From the NCBI GenBank assembly GCA_905212635.1, contig CAJMFH010000026.1, positions 1 to 37,182 of the forward strand: DNA of 37,182 nt, in the 5' to 3' direction. The notes beneath the pieces were generated by a model that saw only the letters and a program-made list of their open reading frames with translations, was not told the origin of the DNA and did no database searches. The position numbers were made by a program, and so were the translations under genes. The DNA is from an uncultured Lachnoclostridium sp. GTDB lineage: Bacteria; Bacillota; Clostridia; Lachnospirales; Lachnospiraceae. Positions within the stretch are counted from its first letter, which is position 1; every line of letters begins with the position of its first letter. Shown in pieces: positions 25,450-34,700 of this stretch.

Positions 25450-25495
25450 AAAAAAGTACGCACTTTTTTATTACATAGTTACCTAAAAGTAACTA
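25450..25495. promoter_or_regulatory. Candidate operators upstream of the ACGX operon
   Basis: Two palindromes lie side by side: AAAAAAGT-ACGC-ACTTTTTT (25450-25469) and TAGTTAC-CTAAAA-GTAACTA (25476-25495). Both lie between the divergent peptide operon and the HxlR regulator gene. The second has the size and symmetry expected for a dimeric winged-helix protein such as HxlR. A possible extended -10 (TGGTATGCT, near 25425-25433) for the peptide gene lies just downstream on the minus strand. Confidence 0.5.
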
Positions 25496-25498
25496 TTC

Positions 25499-25572
25499 AG
25501 GACCAAGGTTTGGAAATCAATAACTCGATGTGATTGCACATACGAGAAATTGATTTCCAAACCTTAGGTCCT
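25499..25572. repeat. Long imperfect inverted repeat in the divergent intergenic region
   Basis: AGGACC-AAGGTTTGGAAATCAAT (25499-25521) is the reverse complement of 25549-25572 except for one extra base. A 27-base spacer separates the arms. A further partial copy, GGACAGGTTTCCAAATTCA, follows near 25585. The structure may be a transcript hairpin, a regulator site pair or a small mobile-element remnant. The rest of the 25353-25663 gap shows no gene. Confidence 0.7.
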
Positions 25573-25663
25573 AATAATTTCTACTGGACAGGTTTCCAAA
25601 TTCATGTTACATTATATTTAATACTTACATCATATTTTGAACTATTGGAAGGAGACGTGGCTT

Positions 25664-26014
25664 ATGCTGACGAAAGACGAATTACCGGAATGCCCGGTCG
25701 CAACGACCGTGCAATTGATCGGAAGCAAGTGGAAATTATTGATTTTAAGAAATCTGCTTATGCGCCCATGGCGGTTTAATGAATTAAAAAAGAGTCTGGA
25801 GGGAATCAGCCAGAAAGTGCTGACGGATTCGCTGCGTGCGATGGAAAAAGACGGGATCATTACCAGAACGGTATACCCGGAAGTTCCTCCGAGGGTTGAA
25901 TATGCGCTGAGTGATCTTGGCGAGACGATGCGCCCGATCTTAGATGCCATGCAGGAGTGGGGAACGAATTATAAAAAGAAAATTACATGCGAAGATTCTA
26001 AGGAGCTGGGATAA
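25664..26014 (+). CDS. HxlR family transcriptional regulator
   Basis: This 116-residue winged helix-turn-helix protein has a conserved N-terminal Cys (ELPECPVATT, Cys10). The HxlR core follows: LIGSKWKLLILRNLLMRPWRFNELKKSL, ISQKVLTDSLRAMEKDGIITR and the wing VPPRVEYALSDLGETM. HxlR-type regulators with such a Cys often sense reactive electrophiles or oxidants through thiol chemistry. ATG 25664 follows GGAAGGAGACGTGGCTT. It is divergent from the ACGX operon and may control it; that link is inferred from position and the palindromes between them. Confidence 0.92.
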   Translation: MLTKDELPECPVATTVQLIGSKWKLLILRNLLMRPWRFNELKKSLEGISQKVLTDSLRAMEKDGIITRTVYPEVPPRVEYALSDLGETMRPILDAMQEWGTNYKKKITCEDSKELG

Positions 26015-26027
26015 CCTCTCAGCTCCT
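26001..26027. terminator. Bidirectional terminator between hxlR-type and membrane protein genes
   Basis: AGGAGCTG (26001-26008) and CAGCTCCT (26020-26027) form an 8-bp stem over both convergent stop codons; on the plus strand a T-rich CTTTCTCCATTTTTTC follows. Confidence 0.75.
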
Positions 26028-26387
26028 GCTTTCTCCATTTTTTCTTGGCCCCAGCATTCCACCGAGCATACCGGCAAGAATGCAGACCAAAAGAGTTGTC
26101 AGCATCGCCGGGAACATAGCGGATATACTTTTGTTCCACACGGCGCTGACACCATAAATAATAATAAAATATGCCAAGCCAAAAAGACCGCCCATCAGGT
26201 AATGCCTGCTGTCTTTTTGTGCGGAAAAGATCATTCCGCCGACAAAGGAAGCGATCGCATACACCAAAAGAATCGCGCCTCCCATATGTTCTACGGAAGC
26301 CTTGGTCTGATACAGCACAAATGCCACAACCACCAAAAGAAGCGCCGTCAGCACAAAGGAAACAAGAAACCCTTTGAATCGTCTCAT
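26019..26387 (-). CDS. TIGR04086-type small membrane protein
   Basis: This 122-residue protein has four hydrophobic segments (about 7-26, 37-56, 64-84 and 92-114), separated by short loops. The first has a basic start, MRRFKGFLVS. The pattern, with GGMIFSAQK and a Gly-rich last helix followed by RKNGESRS, fits the TIGR04086 family of Firmicutes membrane proteins. That family is often encoded near SCIFF genes in Clostridia; here it is about 6 kb away. ATG 26387 has GCAGGAGAGTAGA upstream. Function unknown. Confidence 0.7.
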   Translation of the reverse strand: MRRFKGFLVSFVLTALLLVVVAFVLYQTKASVEHMGGAILLVYAIASFVGGMIFSAQKDSRHYLMGGLFGLAYFIIIYGVSAVWNKSISAMFPAMLTTLLVCILAGMLGGMLGPRKNGESRS

Positions 26388-26441
26388 TCTACTCTCCTGC
26401 CCTTTTCTATTTACTCTTTACTATCTATATGCTCTTTCTGT

Positions 26442-26470
26442 TTTACATATGCCAGCAATTATGCTATAAT
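26442..26470 (+). promoter_or_regulatory. Promoter of the PHP-domain gene
   Basis: -35 TTTACA (26442-26447), 17-base spacer, consensus -10 TATAAT (26465-26470) with extended TG. It lies 36 bases before the start codon at 26507. Confidence 0.8.
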
Positions 26471-26506
26471 AGGAATACTATAATAAAAGAATAGAAGGTA
26501 TGATTT

Positions 26507-27358
26507 ATGAGATACATTGATCTGCATGTGCATTCGAATTGTTCCGATGGCACCTTTTCCCCGGAAGAACTTGTTGTGCTTGGCATCAAGCAGGAACTGG
26601 TTGCGTTTGCGTTGACGGACCACGATACGATAAGCGGCGTAGAACGTGCCATAAAAAAAGCGGAAGAATATGACAATAAGATTCAGGTAATCCCGGGCAT
26701 GGAACTTTCCTGTAAATATACAATCTCTTCTTCCCAATCGGTCGAAATCCATATGCTCGGATACCGTTATGATATCCATAATAAAAAGCTCATTGACACT
26801 TTGGAAGATATTTCCAACGAACGTGATGAAAGAAACCGGAAAATGTGCAATAATCTGCAAAATGCCGGTTTCCCAATTTCATATGATATGCTGTGTGAAC
26901 GCTTTGGCGATACCATTTTGACACGTGCACATTTTGCCAGACTGTTGCTGGAAAATGGCGGTGTGCCATCGCTGGATTATGCGTTCCGCACCTGTCTGTC
27001 TTCGGACAGCCCGTATTTTGTCAACCGCGAATATCTTACACCAAAAGATGCGATCGATCTGATCCGTGCATCCGGCGGTATTCCGGTTCTCGCACACCCA
27101 TTGCTTTATAAATTGTCCGTCAGCCAGATCCGCCAGTTATTAGACGATCTGACTTCTTACGGACTTTGCGGAATCGAAGCAATTTATTCCAGAAACCGCG
27201 GTACAGACGAAGCATTCGTCCGCAAACTTGCCGAAGAATATCATCTGTTCATCACCGGCGGTTCCGATTTCCACGGTGCCAACAAACCCGACATTGAACT
27301 CGGCCGCGGCACCGGCAATCTTCGTGTTCCGGTTATGCTCTTGGAGAATTTACGATAA
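26507..27358 (+). CDS. PHP-domain phosphoesterase
   Basis: This 283-residue protein has the PHP metal-binding motifs: DLHVHSNCSDGT (5-16), LTDHDT (37-42), PGMELSC with the metal-binding Glu, a central EIHMLGY and the C-terminal GGSDFHGANKP. This matches stand-alone PHP enzymes that remove the 3'-phosphate of nucleoside 3',5'-bisphosphates or act as small RNA/oligonucleotide phosphatases. The start at 26507 follows AGAAGGTATGATTT and a clear promoter. Its 3' end overlaps thiE, encoded on the other strand, by 26 bases. Exact substrate not determinable. Confidence 0.9.
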   Translation: MRYIDLHVHSNCSDGTFSPEELVVLGIKQELVAFALTDHDTISGVERAIKKAEEYDNKIQVIPGMELSCKYTISSSQSVEIHMLGYRYDIHNKKLIDTLEDISNERDERNRKMCNNLQNAGFPISYDMLCERFGDTILTRAHFARLLLENGGVPSLDYAFRTCLSSDSPYFVNREYLTPKDAIDLIRASGGIPVLAHPLLYKLSVSQIRQLLDDLTSYGLCGIEAIYSRNRGTDEAFVRKLAEEYHLFITGGSDFHGANKPDIELGRGTGNLRVPVMLLENLR

Positions 27359-27986
27359 CTTCCTTTTGAAGCAGCGATAACATATCTGTCGCTGCTTCTG
27401 TTATGTTTTTCGAAGCAATGATCGCAGAGATCACTGCCGCACCACTCACGCCTGTGCCTGCCAGTTTTGTCACATTTGACAGGTTGACACCACCGATTGC
27501 AACAACAGGAATCTTTACAGCATTACAGATTTCACGCAGGGTATCGATCTCTACATGATGCGTTCCTGTTTTTGTCGAAGTTCCAAACACATCGCCAACG
27601 CCCAGATAATCGGCTCCCTCTTTCTGCGCCTCGATGGCAAGCTCTTTATTGTAAGCAGACACCCCTATGATCTTATCCGGTCCCAGAAGTTCCCTTGCCG
27701 TATGCGCCGGAATATCACTCTGTCCCAAATGAACACCATCGGCATCCACTGCCATCGCAATATCGATCCGGTCATTGATGATAAGCGGGATCTCATAGGC
27801 ATCCGTAATCTGTTTTACCTCTTTTGCAATCTGCAAAAATTCCCTTCCTGCACAGTCTTTTTCGCGGAGCTGTACAACCGTTACACCCCCTTGTATAGAC
27901 AGTTCTACTGCTTTTTCCAGTGTTTCCGCGGACATCAGATCGCGGTCCGTGCATAAATATAATGTATAATCGACTCGAGGTTTCAC
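27333..27986 (-). CDS. thiE: Thiamine phosphate synthase
   Basis: ThiE joins hydroxymethylpyrimidine diphosphate and hydroxyethylthiazole phosphate to make thiamine phosphate. The 217 residues have the TIM-barrel motifs VTVVQLREKD (35-44), PLIINDRIDIA, ADGVHLGQSD, VGVSAYN-type IGVSAYN, YLGVGDVFGTSTK and VVAIGGVNLSN. The start is a GTG at 27986 inside GTGA, overlapping the CBS protein stop. No other thiamine genes or TPP riboswitch are near, so its partners must be elsewhere. It is the last gene of the long operon beginning at 35968. Confidence 0.95.
   Translation of the reverse strand: MKPRVDYTLYLCTDRDLMSAETLEKAVELSIQGGVTVVQLREKDCAGREFLQIAKEVKQITDAYEIPLIINDRIDIAMAVDADGVHLGQSDIPAHTARELLGPDKIIGVSAYNKELAIEAQKEGADYLGVGDVFGTSTKTGTHHVEIDTLREICNAVKIPVVAIGGVNLSNVTKLAGTGVSGAAVISAIIASKNITEAATDMLSLLQKEVIVNSPRA
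27368..27415 (+). terminator. Terminator of the PHP gene, lying inside thiE
   Basis: GAAGCAGCGA (27368-27377) and TCGCTGCTTC (27389-27398) form a perfect 10-bp stem, followed by TGTTATGTTTTT on the plus strand. The sequence is also coding for the last part of thiE on the other strand. Confidence 0.75.
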
Positions 27987-28441
27987 TCTTTTTCTCCTTC
28001 CTTTTTTTCCAATTCCTGTTCTCCCACCTGATGTTTCAATTTCTGGATCCGGTCCACAAAATGGCGGATGACAGACTGTCTTGTGATGATCCCCACAAAA
28101 TAATTTCGGTCATCGACTACCGGAACAAAGTTCTGGTTCAGTACCAGTTCCAGAAGCTCCTCCATCGTCGCTGACACATGAACCGGCTGATTCCAGTTCT
28201 CGCGCATCATCTCACAGATATGTACATCATTTACTGCGGTCTCCTGATCCAGCGGTGTGTCACGCAGATGCCACAAAAAATCTCCCTCTGTGACCGTTCC
28301 GATGTATTTCCCATCTTCTGACAATACCGGTGCCGCCGTGTACCCACTGGCACGGAGTTTTAACAGCCCGGCATGTACCGTATCTTCTCCCTCTAGAAAA
28401 TCTACGGTATTTTTTGGTTTTAATAAAAATAAAAGATTCAT
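27983..28441 (-). CDS. CBS-pair protein
   Basis: This 152-residue protein consists of two CBS motifs and a charged tail. The first runs through GYTAAPVLSEDGKYIGTVTEGDFL (about 32-55). The second is VHVSATMEELLELVLNQNFVPVVDDRNYFVGIITRQSVI (about 87-125). CBS pairs bind adenine nucleotides or related ligands and usually sense energy state. No effector domain is attached. ATG 28441 follows GGAGGGGAACGT; the stop overlaps the thiE start. It may regulate thiE or the envelope-associated genes upstream, but nothing in the sequence proves this. Confidence 0.88.
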   Translation of the reverse strand: MNLLFLLKPKNTVDFLEGEDTVHAGLLKLRASGYTAAPVLSEDGKYIGTVTEGDFLWHLRDTPLDQETAVNDVHICEMMRENWNQPVHVSATMEELLELVLNQNFVPVVDDRNYFVGIITRQSVIRHFVDRIQKLKHQVGEQELEKKEGEKE

Positions 28442-28455
28442 ACGTTCCCCTCCAT

Positions 28456-29670
28456 TTATTTATCCGGATTCATTTCTTTGGATTTTGCAAGAACCTCTTC
28501 CACATCCTGCGCATACTCTTCCCGAATGTCGCGGATGCGCTCGAGTTCTCCGATAAAATCCTGCATGATTCCTGTATTGTAATCAATCTGGCTTCGCAGT
28601 TTCTGACGACGTGTGTTCAGGTCATGACGCACTTCGACCATTTCTTTGGGTTCAATGATCGCCTGTACTTGAGAACACCAGATTTCCGCATCTTTTACAC
28701 CCATCTTTTTTAGTTCCGCAACTAAAATATCTTTTTTTTCGTTAAGCATATACACGCTCTCGCGCTTGCGCGCCCATTCTCTCTTCGCCCGCTGATACTG
28801 GTCATATACAAATTCCAGTTCCGTCGCATTGCGCACGCGGTATTTCATGCACATATAATCAATGGTGCGCGTATTATTGACATATTTTATCTTCACGCGG
28901 TTCAAAAGTGCGATCGCACGGTTGCATTTACGCTCCGTGATCACCATGTCCGTCCGGTTGGCACGCGCTTCCCACATGATGACAAGCAGTACCAAAAAGG
29001 CAAACGCAGCGGTCGCGATAACCGGCACCGTAACATCGACTTCAAATGCCAGACGGATCGTCAGCATCAAAAGCGCAAACACCAGCAGGATCCCCGCCAG
29101 CACTTTCGATACGACCCGCAGCGTTCCCTGTTTATTGATAATATCACGTTTATCCGATTTCAATAACTGCTTTTCACTTTCCAGCTGGCGCAGATCATTT
29201 TTCACCTTAATCTGGTAATCCTCAAATTCTTTTAATTTCTTCACATCTTCGGCTGCCGTCGTCTCAAAATTTTCCATTGCCTGACGCTGTGCATCATTAA
29301 ACTTATACCGGCGCTTTTTCAGATAATCCCGTTCCTTCATCAACTGATCGATTGCCGATGCCGTCTGAAGAAGAACTACCTTATCCTCATCCAATGCCTG
29401 ATCCATCAGCTGGATATCTTTCAGATGAGAAGTCACCTCCGCATACTCTTTTTTGATCTGCTCATTCTGGTCTTTGGCTTCCCGAATCCCCTCGTATAAC
29501 CGCTGTATATAATCAATACGCTGTTTTTTATCCTTTATGTCAACCTGTTCTTTTTCTGCTGCCGAATCCGCTTTGATTTCTTTTTCAATCTTCTCAGTTT
29601 CCAGCTCCGGCGGCAGCATCTCTTCTATTTCCGGTTCCGCTTTTCGCTTGCGAAATCGTCCGAATATCAT
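28456..29670 (-). CDS. Coiled-coil membrane protein of unknown function
   Basis: This 404-residue protein begins MIFGRFRKRK, has an acidic region, then a long coiled coil (about 45-190, rich in K/E/D with heptad spacing). Two adjacent hydrophobic segments follow (about 195-235, VLAGILLVFALLMLTIRLAF and VPVIATAAFAFLVLLVIMW), then a second coiled-coil region to the end. Both coiled coils probably face the cytosol. ATG 29670 sits behind AAGGAGGAATCAGACACT; an in-frame upstream extension is basic and lacks a site. It is encoded 16 bases after the helical-repeat gene. I recognise no named family. Confidence 0.8.
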   Translation of the reverse strand: MIFGRFRKRKAEPEIEEMLPPELETEKIEKEIKADSAAEKEQVDIKDKKQRIDYIQRLYEGIREAKDQNEQIKKEYAEVTSHLKDIQLMDQALDEDKVVLLQTASAIDQLMKERDYLKKRRYKFNDAQRQAMENFETTAAEDVKKLKEFEDYQIKVKNDLRQLESEKQLLKSDKRDIINKQGTLRVVSKVLAGILLVFALLMLTIRLAFEVDVTVPVIATAAFAFLVLLVIMWEARANRTDMVITERKCNRAIALLNRVKIKYVNNTRTIDYMCMKYRVRNATELEFVYDQYQRAKREWARKRESVYMLNEKKDILVAELKKMGVKDAEIWCSQVQAIIEPKEMVEVRHDLNTRRQKLRSQIDYNTGIMQDFIGELERIRDIREEYAQDVEEVLAKSKEMNPDK

Positions 29671-29686
29671 AGTGTCTGATTCCTCC

Positions 29687-30463
29687 TTATTTTTGCAATG
29701 GCTCTTCCAGTGATTCCCTGATCTCACGCTTTGCACGAGCGATACAGACTTCGTCAGAATCACTTCCCTCCGTGCTGCATGCCTGCTCCCACGCCTCACA
29801 GAGTGCCTTCTTTTCCTCTTCGGTTTTCCCTGCCGCCTCACATTCGCGGTCAAACGTCTCCTTGTCATCACATGCTAAAAGTACATATAGATACTGCTGT
29901 AACGATTCCGGTCTATGATTACGCGCATACGCTTCTTTAAAGCCATCTGCTGCCTGACGGAACGAAGATACGTGGAACATCGCGATTGCCTGATCGTGCA
30001 GCACATCCCCGTACTCTTCCGTACTGAGTTCCTTCGCCAATGGACCGTGCAGCAGGCTTTGATATTCCTGAAAACTTCTTCCATATCTTCCGGCTTTCAG
30101 ATAATTGTCCGCCTTCATCCAGGCTTTTTTCGCCGGCGGAAGATTGGCAATATTTTCCATCACTTCAACCAGAGAAAAAATTTCTTCTTTTTTATAATAA
30201 TCACAGGCACAAAGCAGGGTAACCACCAAATCCTTGATATTGTGGTGCTTGCGGATGAGTTTTTCCATCTTCAGCGCAAGGGTGCGGAGATGCACCTGTC
30301 CTTTGAGCCAGTAAACCAGATTTTCGTCAAAAAATTCCTCTGTCACTGTGTAAATATTATGATACATATAATAACACAATTCTTCCAAAGAATAAACAGG
30401 AACTTCTGAAATTGGGATAATATATGGCTCTTTTGCCAAATCTCCCTGACACAATATAAACAT
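29687..30463 (-). CDS. Helical-repeat (TPR-like) protein of unknown function
   Basis: This 258-residue soluble protein has no signal or membrane segment. The N-terminus is FILCQGDLAKEPYIIPIS. From about residue 100 it becomes helical with TPR-like pairs (KAWMKADNYLKAGRYGRSFQEYQSLL; HDQAIAMFHVSSFRQAADGFKEAYARN; ESLQQYLYVLLACDD). It lies between a Hsp70/actin-fold protein and a coiled-coil membrane protein. The TPR-like part could scaffold a complex of operon products. ATG 30463 follows GGCAGGTGGTAAT. Function unknown. Confidence 0.8.
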   Translation of the reverse strand: MFILCQGDLAKEPYIIPISEVPVYSLEELCYYMYHNIYTVTEEFFDENLVYWLKGQVHLRTLALKMEKLIRKHHNIKDLVVTLLCACDYYKKEEIFSLVEVMENIANLPPAKKAWMKADNYLKAGRYGRSFQEYQSLLHGPLAKELSTEEYGDVLHDQAIAMFHVSSFRQAADGFKEAYARNHRPESLQQYLYVLLACDDKETFDRECEAAGKTEEEKKALCEAWEQACSTEGSDSDEVCIARAKREIRESLEEPLQK

Positions 30464-30477
30464 ATTACCACCTGCCT

Positions 30478-31707
30478 TTACACAATGATCGTCTCTTCCC
30501 AGATCCGGTGTGACGATGGAAAAAAGCTGCCAAATCCCTTGTCACGGATCGTAAAAATACATTTATCTACACCGGCAAACCGGATCTGTAATCCGATCCG
30601 TGCTTTGCGGTCGAGCCGCCCCTGAATCCCGTCCATCGGCAGGATGTGGGTATGTGCGCTCTTGTCCCTCACGTGATATACCCGGATCTGTAGTTCATCT
30701 TCTCCATCCGAGATCAGATCCACCTCATAATCTACCTGATACCACGGCGTCCCAGCTTTTGCCAGCATAATTTCCTGCACTTTCGCATTGGTGTACGCCT
30801 GCATCGTAATGTTGACCGGTATCGTATCTTCGTCCATATAGAGAAACGGTTCCATCTTCCTTTCACCGCTGTACTCACGTGCAATAAAGCAGGCACCAAA
30901 CACATACAGATTGTCACCCCGGAATACATGCCGTCCCACACACAGCTGTGTCATAATATCATCGGCAAAGCCATCCGCGAACCCTTTTCCGGTCATATAC
31001 ACCGTCGTAATGACCTGTCCATGCAATGCCCCTTTTACCATCGCTTCCACTACGGAACCTCTGGCATTTTCTCCGCTTTCCCCGTTCTCTTCCGGAACCG
31101 GCTCTTCGAGCATTTTTACATAATCCGGATAGGTTTTCTCCATCACTGAAACAAACGGCGGATGCTGATAACGATCCATGTGCATTTGAAAATACGTAAT
31201 CTCGTGATCTTCATAATCAAACAATCCTACCTGATTGACCCAGAGATCTTTCTTCTGATTCATAACATAATAAACAAAGCACTGCCGGCGGTCTACTACC
31301 ATCGCACGATCCTTGCCAATACCAAGTTTTTCCAGTGCCTGATAAATCTGGCTGATAAGCCGGAAATCCCGGTATTTTGTCGTAACGACCAGACGGCGGA
31401 TCATTCCTTCCGGATACTCCCGTCTCGTAAAGGACAATATTTTTTGAAAATACGCAGCCAGCACATTGACGGAATCGGTCTCCACTCCGGTGGCAAAGAT
31501 CGGCTCACCTTTTACAATTTTTTCCAAGAAATGTCCGATTGTCTCCTTGGATCCCGGTATCGTAACCACCGTCGGGATCTGCGTGTTTTCCGTTTTATCC
31601 CGTGGGTCGAATACAAGTTTCGGCTCTTCGCCCTGTGGCACAAGCAGCGCCAGCTGGGAATTTTCGTCTCTCAGATCTACTCCGATATATAAACTACGTT
31701 GGCTCAT
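30478..31707 (-). CDS. Divergent Hsp70/actin-fold protein (DUF5716-like)
   Basis: The 409 residues begin SLYIGVDLRDENSQLALL, which mimics the Hsp70 phosphate-1 motif (IGIDLGTTNS) with Gly-Thr-Thr replaced. IPTVVTIPGSKETIGHFLE follows, like the Hsp70 PSVVAF segment. The middle has VVTTKYRDFRLISQIYQALEKLG and VGLFDYEDHEITYFQM. The last third is beta-rich, reminiscent of an Hsp70 substrate-binding domain. It probably is an ATPase-fold or pseudo-ATPase partner of the large protein encoded 3 bases upstream. I think databases label it DUF5716, from memory only. Start ATG 31707 behind AGGAGAGGCGAAGTAGACG. Confidence 0.75.
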   Translation of the reverse strand: MSQRSLYIGVDLRDENSQLALLVPQGEEPKLVFDPRDKTENTQIPTVVTIPGSKETIGHFLEKIVKGEPIFATGVETDSVNVLAAYFQKILSFTRREYPEGMIRRLVVTTKYRDFRLISQIYQALEKLGIGKDRAMVVDRRQCFVYYVMNQKKDLWVNQVGLFDYEDHEITYFQMHMDRYQHPPFVSVMEKTYPDYVKMLEEPVPEENGESGENARGSVVEAMVKGALHGQVITTVYMTGKGFADGFADDIMTQLCVGRHVFRGDNLYVFGACFIAREYSGERKMEPFLYMDEDTIPVNITMQAYTNAKVQEIMLAKAGTPWYQVDYEVDLISDGEDELQIRVYHVRDKSAHTHILPMDGIQGRLDRKARIGLQIRFAGVDKCIFTIRDKGFGSFFPSSHRIWEETIIV

Positions 31708-31710
31708 CGT

Positions 31711-34700
31711 CTACTTCGCCTCTCCTTCCCACGACAGTGGCTGCAACAATGCCCCACCATTTTTTTGTTCCTTCAGTTGCCGCAGCAAGCGGTCATATTG
31801 TGCCGCGTCGTTTTCCTTTGCTTTGCTCATTTCCTGAAGCAGCCGGTAGAAAGACGGCTTCGCAGAAGGATCTGCCTCCCCTCCGACAAGCTCTCCGGTT
31901 TTCACCGGCACATTCATATCCCCTTGGAAAATACGATACTCACACGTCTCACGGGTAAATAAAATCGTCGCAAAACAATAGACATCCGGCAGAATTTTCC
32001 GCATCGGCACGAGTTTTTCTTTATTGATTTCAATATACACATCGCCTTTTGCTGCCGCAATCCATTCGATCATCTGCGCATTTTCAATTTCAAACGGCAC
32101 TTCCATCTTGCCCTTAAAATCTTTCATAAAGGCGAGATACTGCCCCTTTGCCACACATTCTGCCAACTGGAAACGCGTCCATTCACATTCATTAGCGGTC
32201 AATGTCTCCTGCGCCGAAAAATATTTCAACATAGCAAGAACAAGCACCGGATTCTGCGTTGCCAGCCCTTCTTTTGCAATACGGTTTTTCCATTCCACCG
32301 TCAACGTAAGCCGTCCGGTCAGATATTCATAGGAAATTTCTGCCAAATATGCTTTTACCAGCGTGCGATTGTCACCATACTCATAATATTCTTCAAATGG
32401 CTCTTCAAATGCCGGCAATTCCGCTCCGGTAAACAATGCCTGTCCGAGAAGCCGCTCCAGCGCGCCATCGCGGATCTCCACACCGCCTTTTTCTGCTGCC
32501 CGGTAAAACTCCAGCAGTTTTTTCGTATCGCCCATATAATAATTTAACAGATACGAAAGGGTCACTTTATTTTTTTCTCCCTTATCATAAAGGAAGTCAC
32601 AGATCCGCATATAATACGGATCGAATTTTTGCTGTTTTTCCTCCAGAACCCACGTGATGAGAAGAAGGATCAGCTTCGGTGTACATTCCGTCAATTCATA
32701 TTTGCGGAATACCCCGAGCGCATCCTCATTCATCTGATACTGGATCATCGTTTGCAGGATGCCTGCCTGGCGCTCCCTGCTGATATAATGGAAATCGATA
32801 TCCCGGATGACTTCTTCCAAAAGCGCATCCTCGCCGATGGATTTGTAATAATCATACAATGTCAACAATCCCTTATGCTGGTATTCCACGCCAAGCACGT
32901 CGCTTCGCACCAGTTCATGGATCAAAATGGCTTCTTTCGTACTAATCTCCACATGTTCCATTAAAATTTTGGAAAACAGGTGCAGTTTTACCAAAAGAGA
33001 ATCTGCTCCATACTGGTAACACATCTCTGCAAAGTCATCCAGATGGCACATTTTTTCAATCTCATAATCGACCGTTCCGGCATGATAATAGCCGTTGTCA
33101 TCGACAAAATAAATCCGGTAATTTGGCGTTGCAATATGTACAACAGCCTCGCCATCCTGCATCCGGTAATTCTGCTCTCCGCCCCCTTCATCGTGTACTA
33201 CGGCGACACGCACAATCGTCTTGTCCGTGCGGCATACAATACGGTGGGCAAAGATAAATTCCGGCAGTTTGTCTGCCAGCTGTGTAATATCCTCTTCTTT
33301 CGGCAGCAATTCATTGTATAAATACGCAAGTGTCACATTGATCTTTCCATTTTCTGCCTGTTTTATCACATAGTCGTGGATTGCAGTTTCATAAACCGCG
33401 TATTCCTGCGGATGCGTTTCCCGGTTTTCCACAATGTGCCGGAAAAATTTCGCCTTTACGGAATCACGCAGATGGTTTTCATATTCAAAATACGAATACA
33501 CCGCCGGATCCAAATTGGAAAAATCTTCCTCACCCAGCGAATACATATAATACTCATAAAGTTCCGTAAGCCGGAGATGATGTTTTACGCCGAGTTCAAA
33601 CCATTTGAGATACTGCGGCCCCTGTTTTTCACCACGGATCAGCAGCGCACATATACTATGCAGTGTATCTGTCGTATGGAATTTCTTATAACACCCCATC
33701 AAAAGAGCAAGAATCGCCGGGGTTTCTTTCTTTTTCTTTGCCGCCAGAAACGAGATGGCAAGCACTTCATTTTCCGTCAGCAAATCGTAACGCAGGGCAA
33801 AACGGCAGATTCCGACCGTCTGTGGATCCAGCCGCACAAGCAGATCCGGCTCCTGCAAAAGGATCATTGCCTGATACAGATACAGATATGGACTATAACA
33901 TCCGTCTGCCCACAACTGGTTCAGGTCTTCCCAAAGTCCCATCACATTTTCCTGATAATATCCCATGCGCTCCAAAAGGACGGTACAGAAAATGTGCTGA
34001 TAACCGTCTGACTGATACTGGCGGACTTCCGAATAAAATTCATCTTTGTCCAGTTCATTTTTCGTGATCTTACATTTGATATACTGGGTGACCAGATACC
34101 GGAGCACCTGTTCCATCGATGCCCCTTCTTCCGGTTCCGTCACTCCTTCGACAAGACTGAGATACTTCTGCATCCCGTTTTCGTCCTTTTTCTGATATGC
34201 CAGATACCCTTCCAGCACATAATCCATCGGAAAGCACGCGCGTAATGCTTCAATCCACTGATCGCGGCGGCTGCTGTTCATAATATAATGAAGATGAGCA
34301 GTAATCAACTGTTTCCATTGTTTCTTTTCCTGAAGTCTCTTTCCGGCAGGCTTTTTAATTTCCGCTGTCTCGGTCTTTGGTGCTTCCGGCGTTTTTTCTT
34401 CCGGCACCGGCTCTTTTTCCATATCACCATGCGTCACCAAAAACTCTTTCAACGCCTGTTTCTTGGAATTCTTTTTCGTCAAATGCTGGTACAGCCTCTT
34501 ATCCTCTAATGTTTCCAGATAGCAGTCGAGAAATTGCCGATGATAAAAAAGCAGAACGGCCTGGTCAAAGTTTTCTTTTGCATAGCGCACAAATTCCTGA
34601 TATCCGGAAATGGACCGCCCCAGCGAATCTTTCAAATACGACTTTACGATCCGTACTTTATACGGAAGCGTCTGCTCGCCACAATCCGTCACAAGGTACA

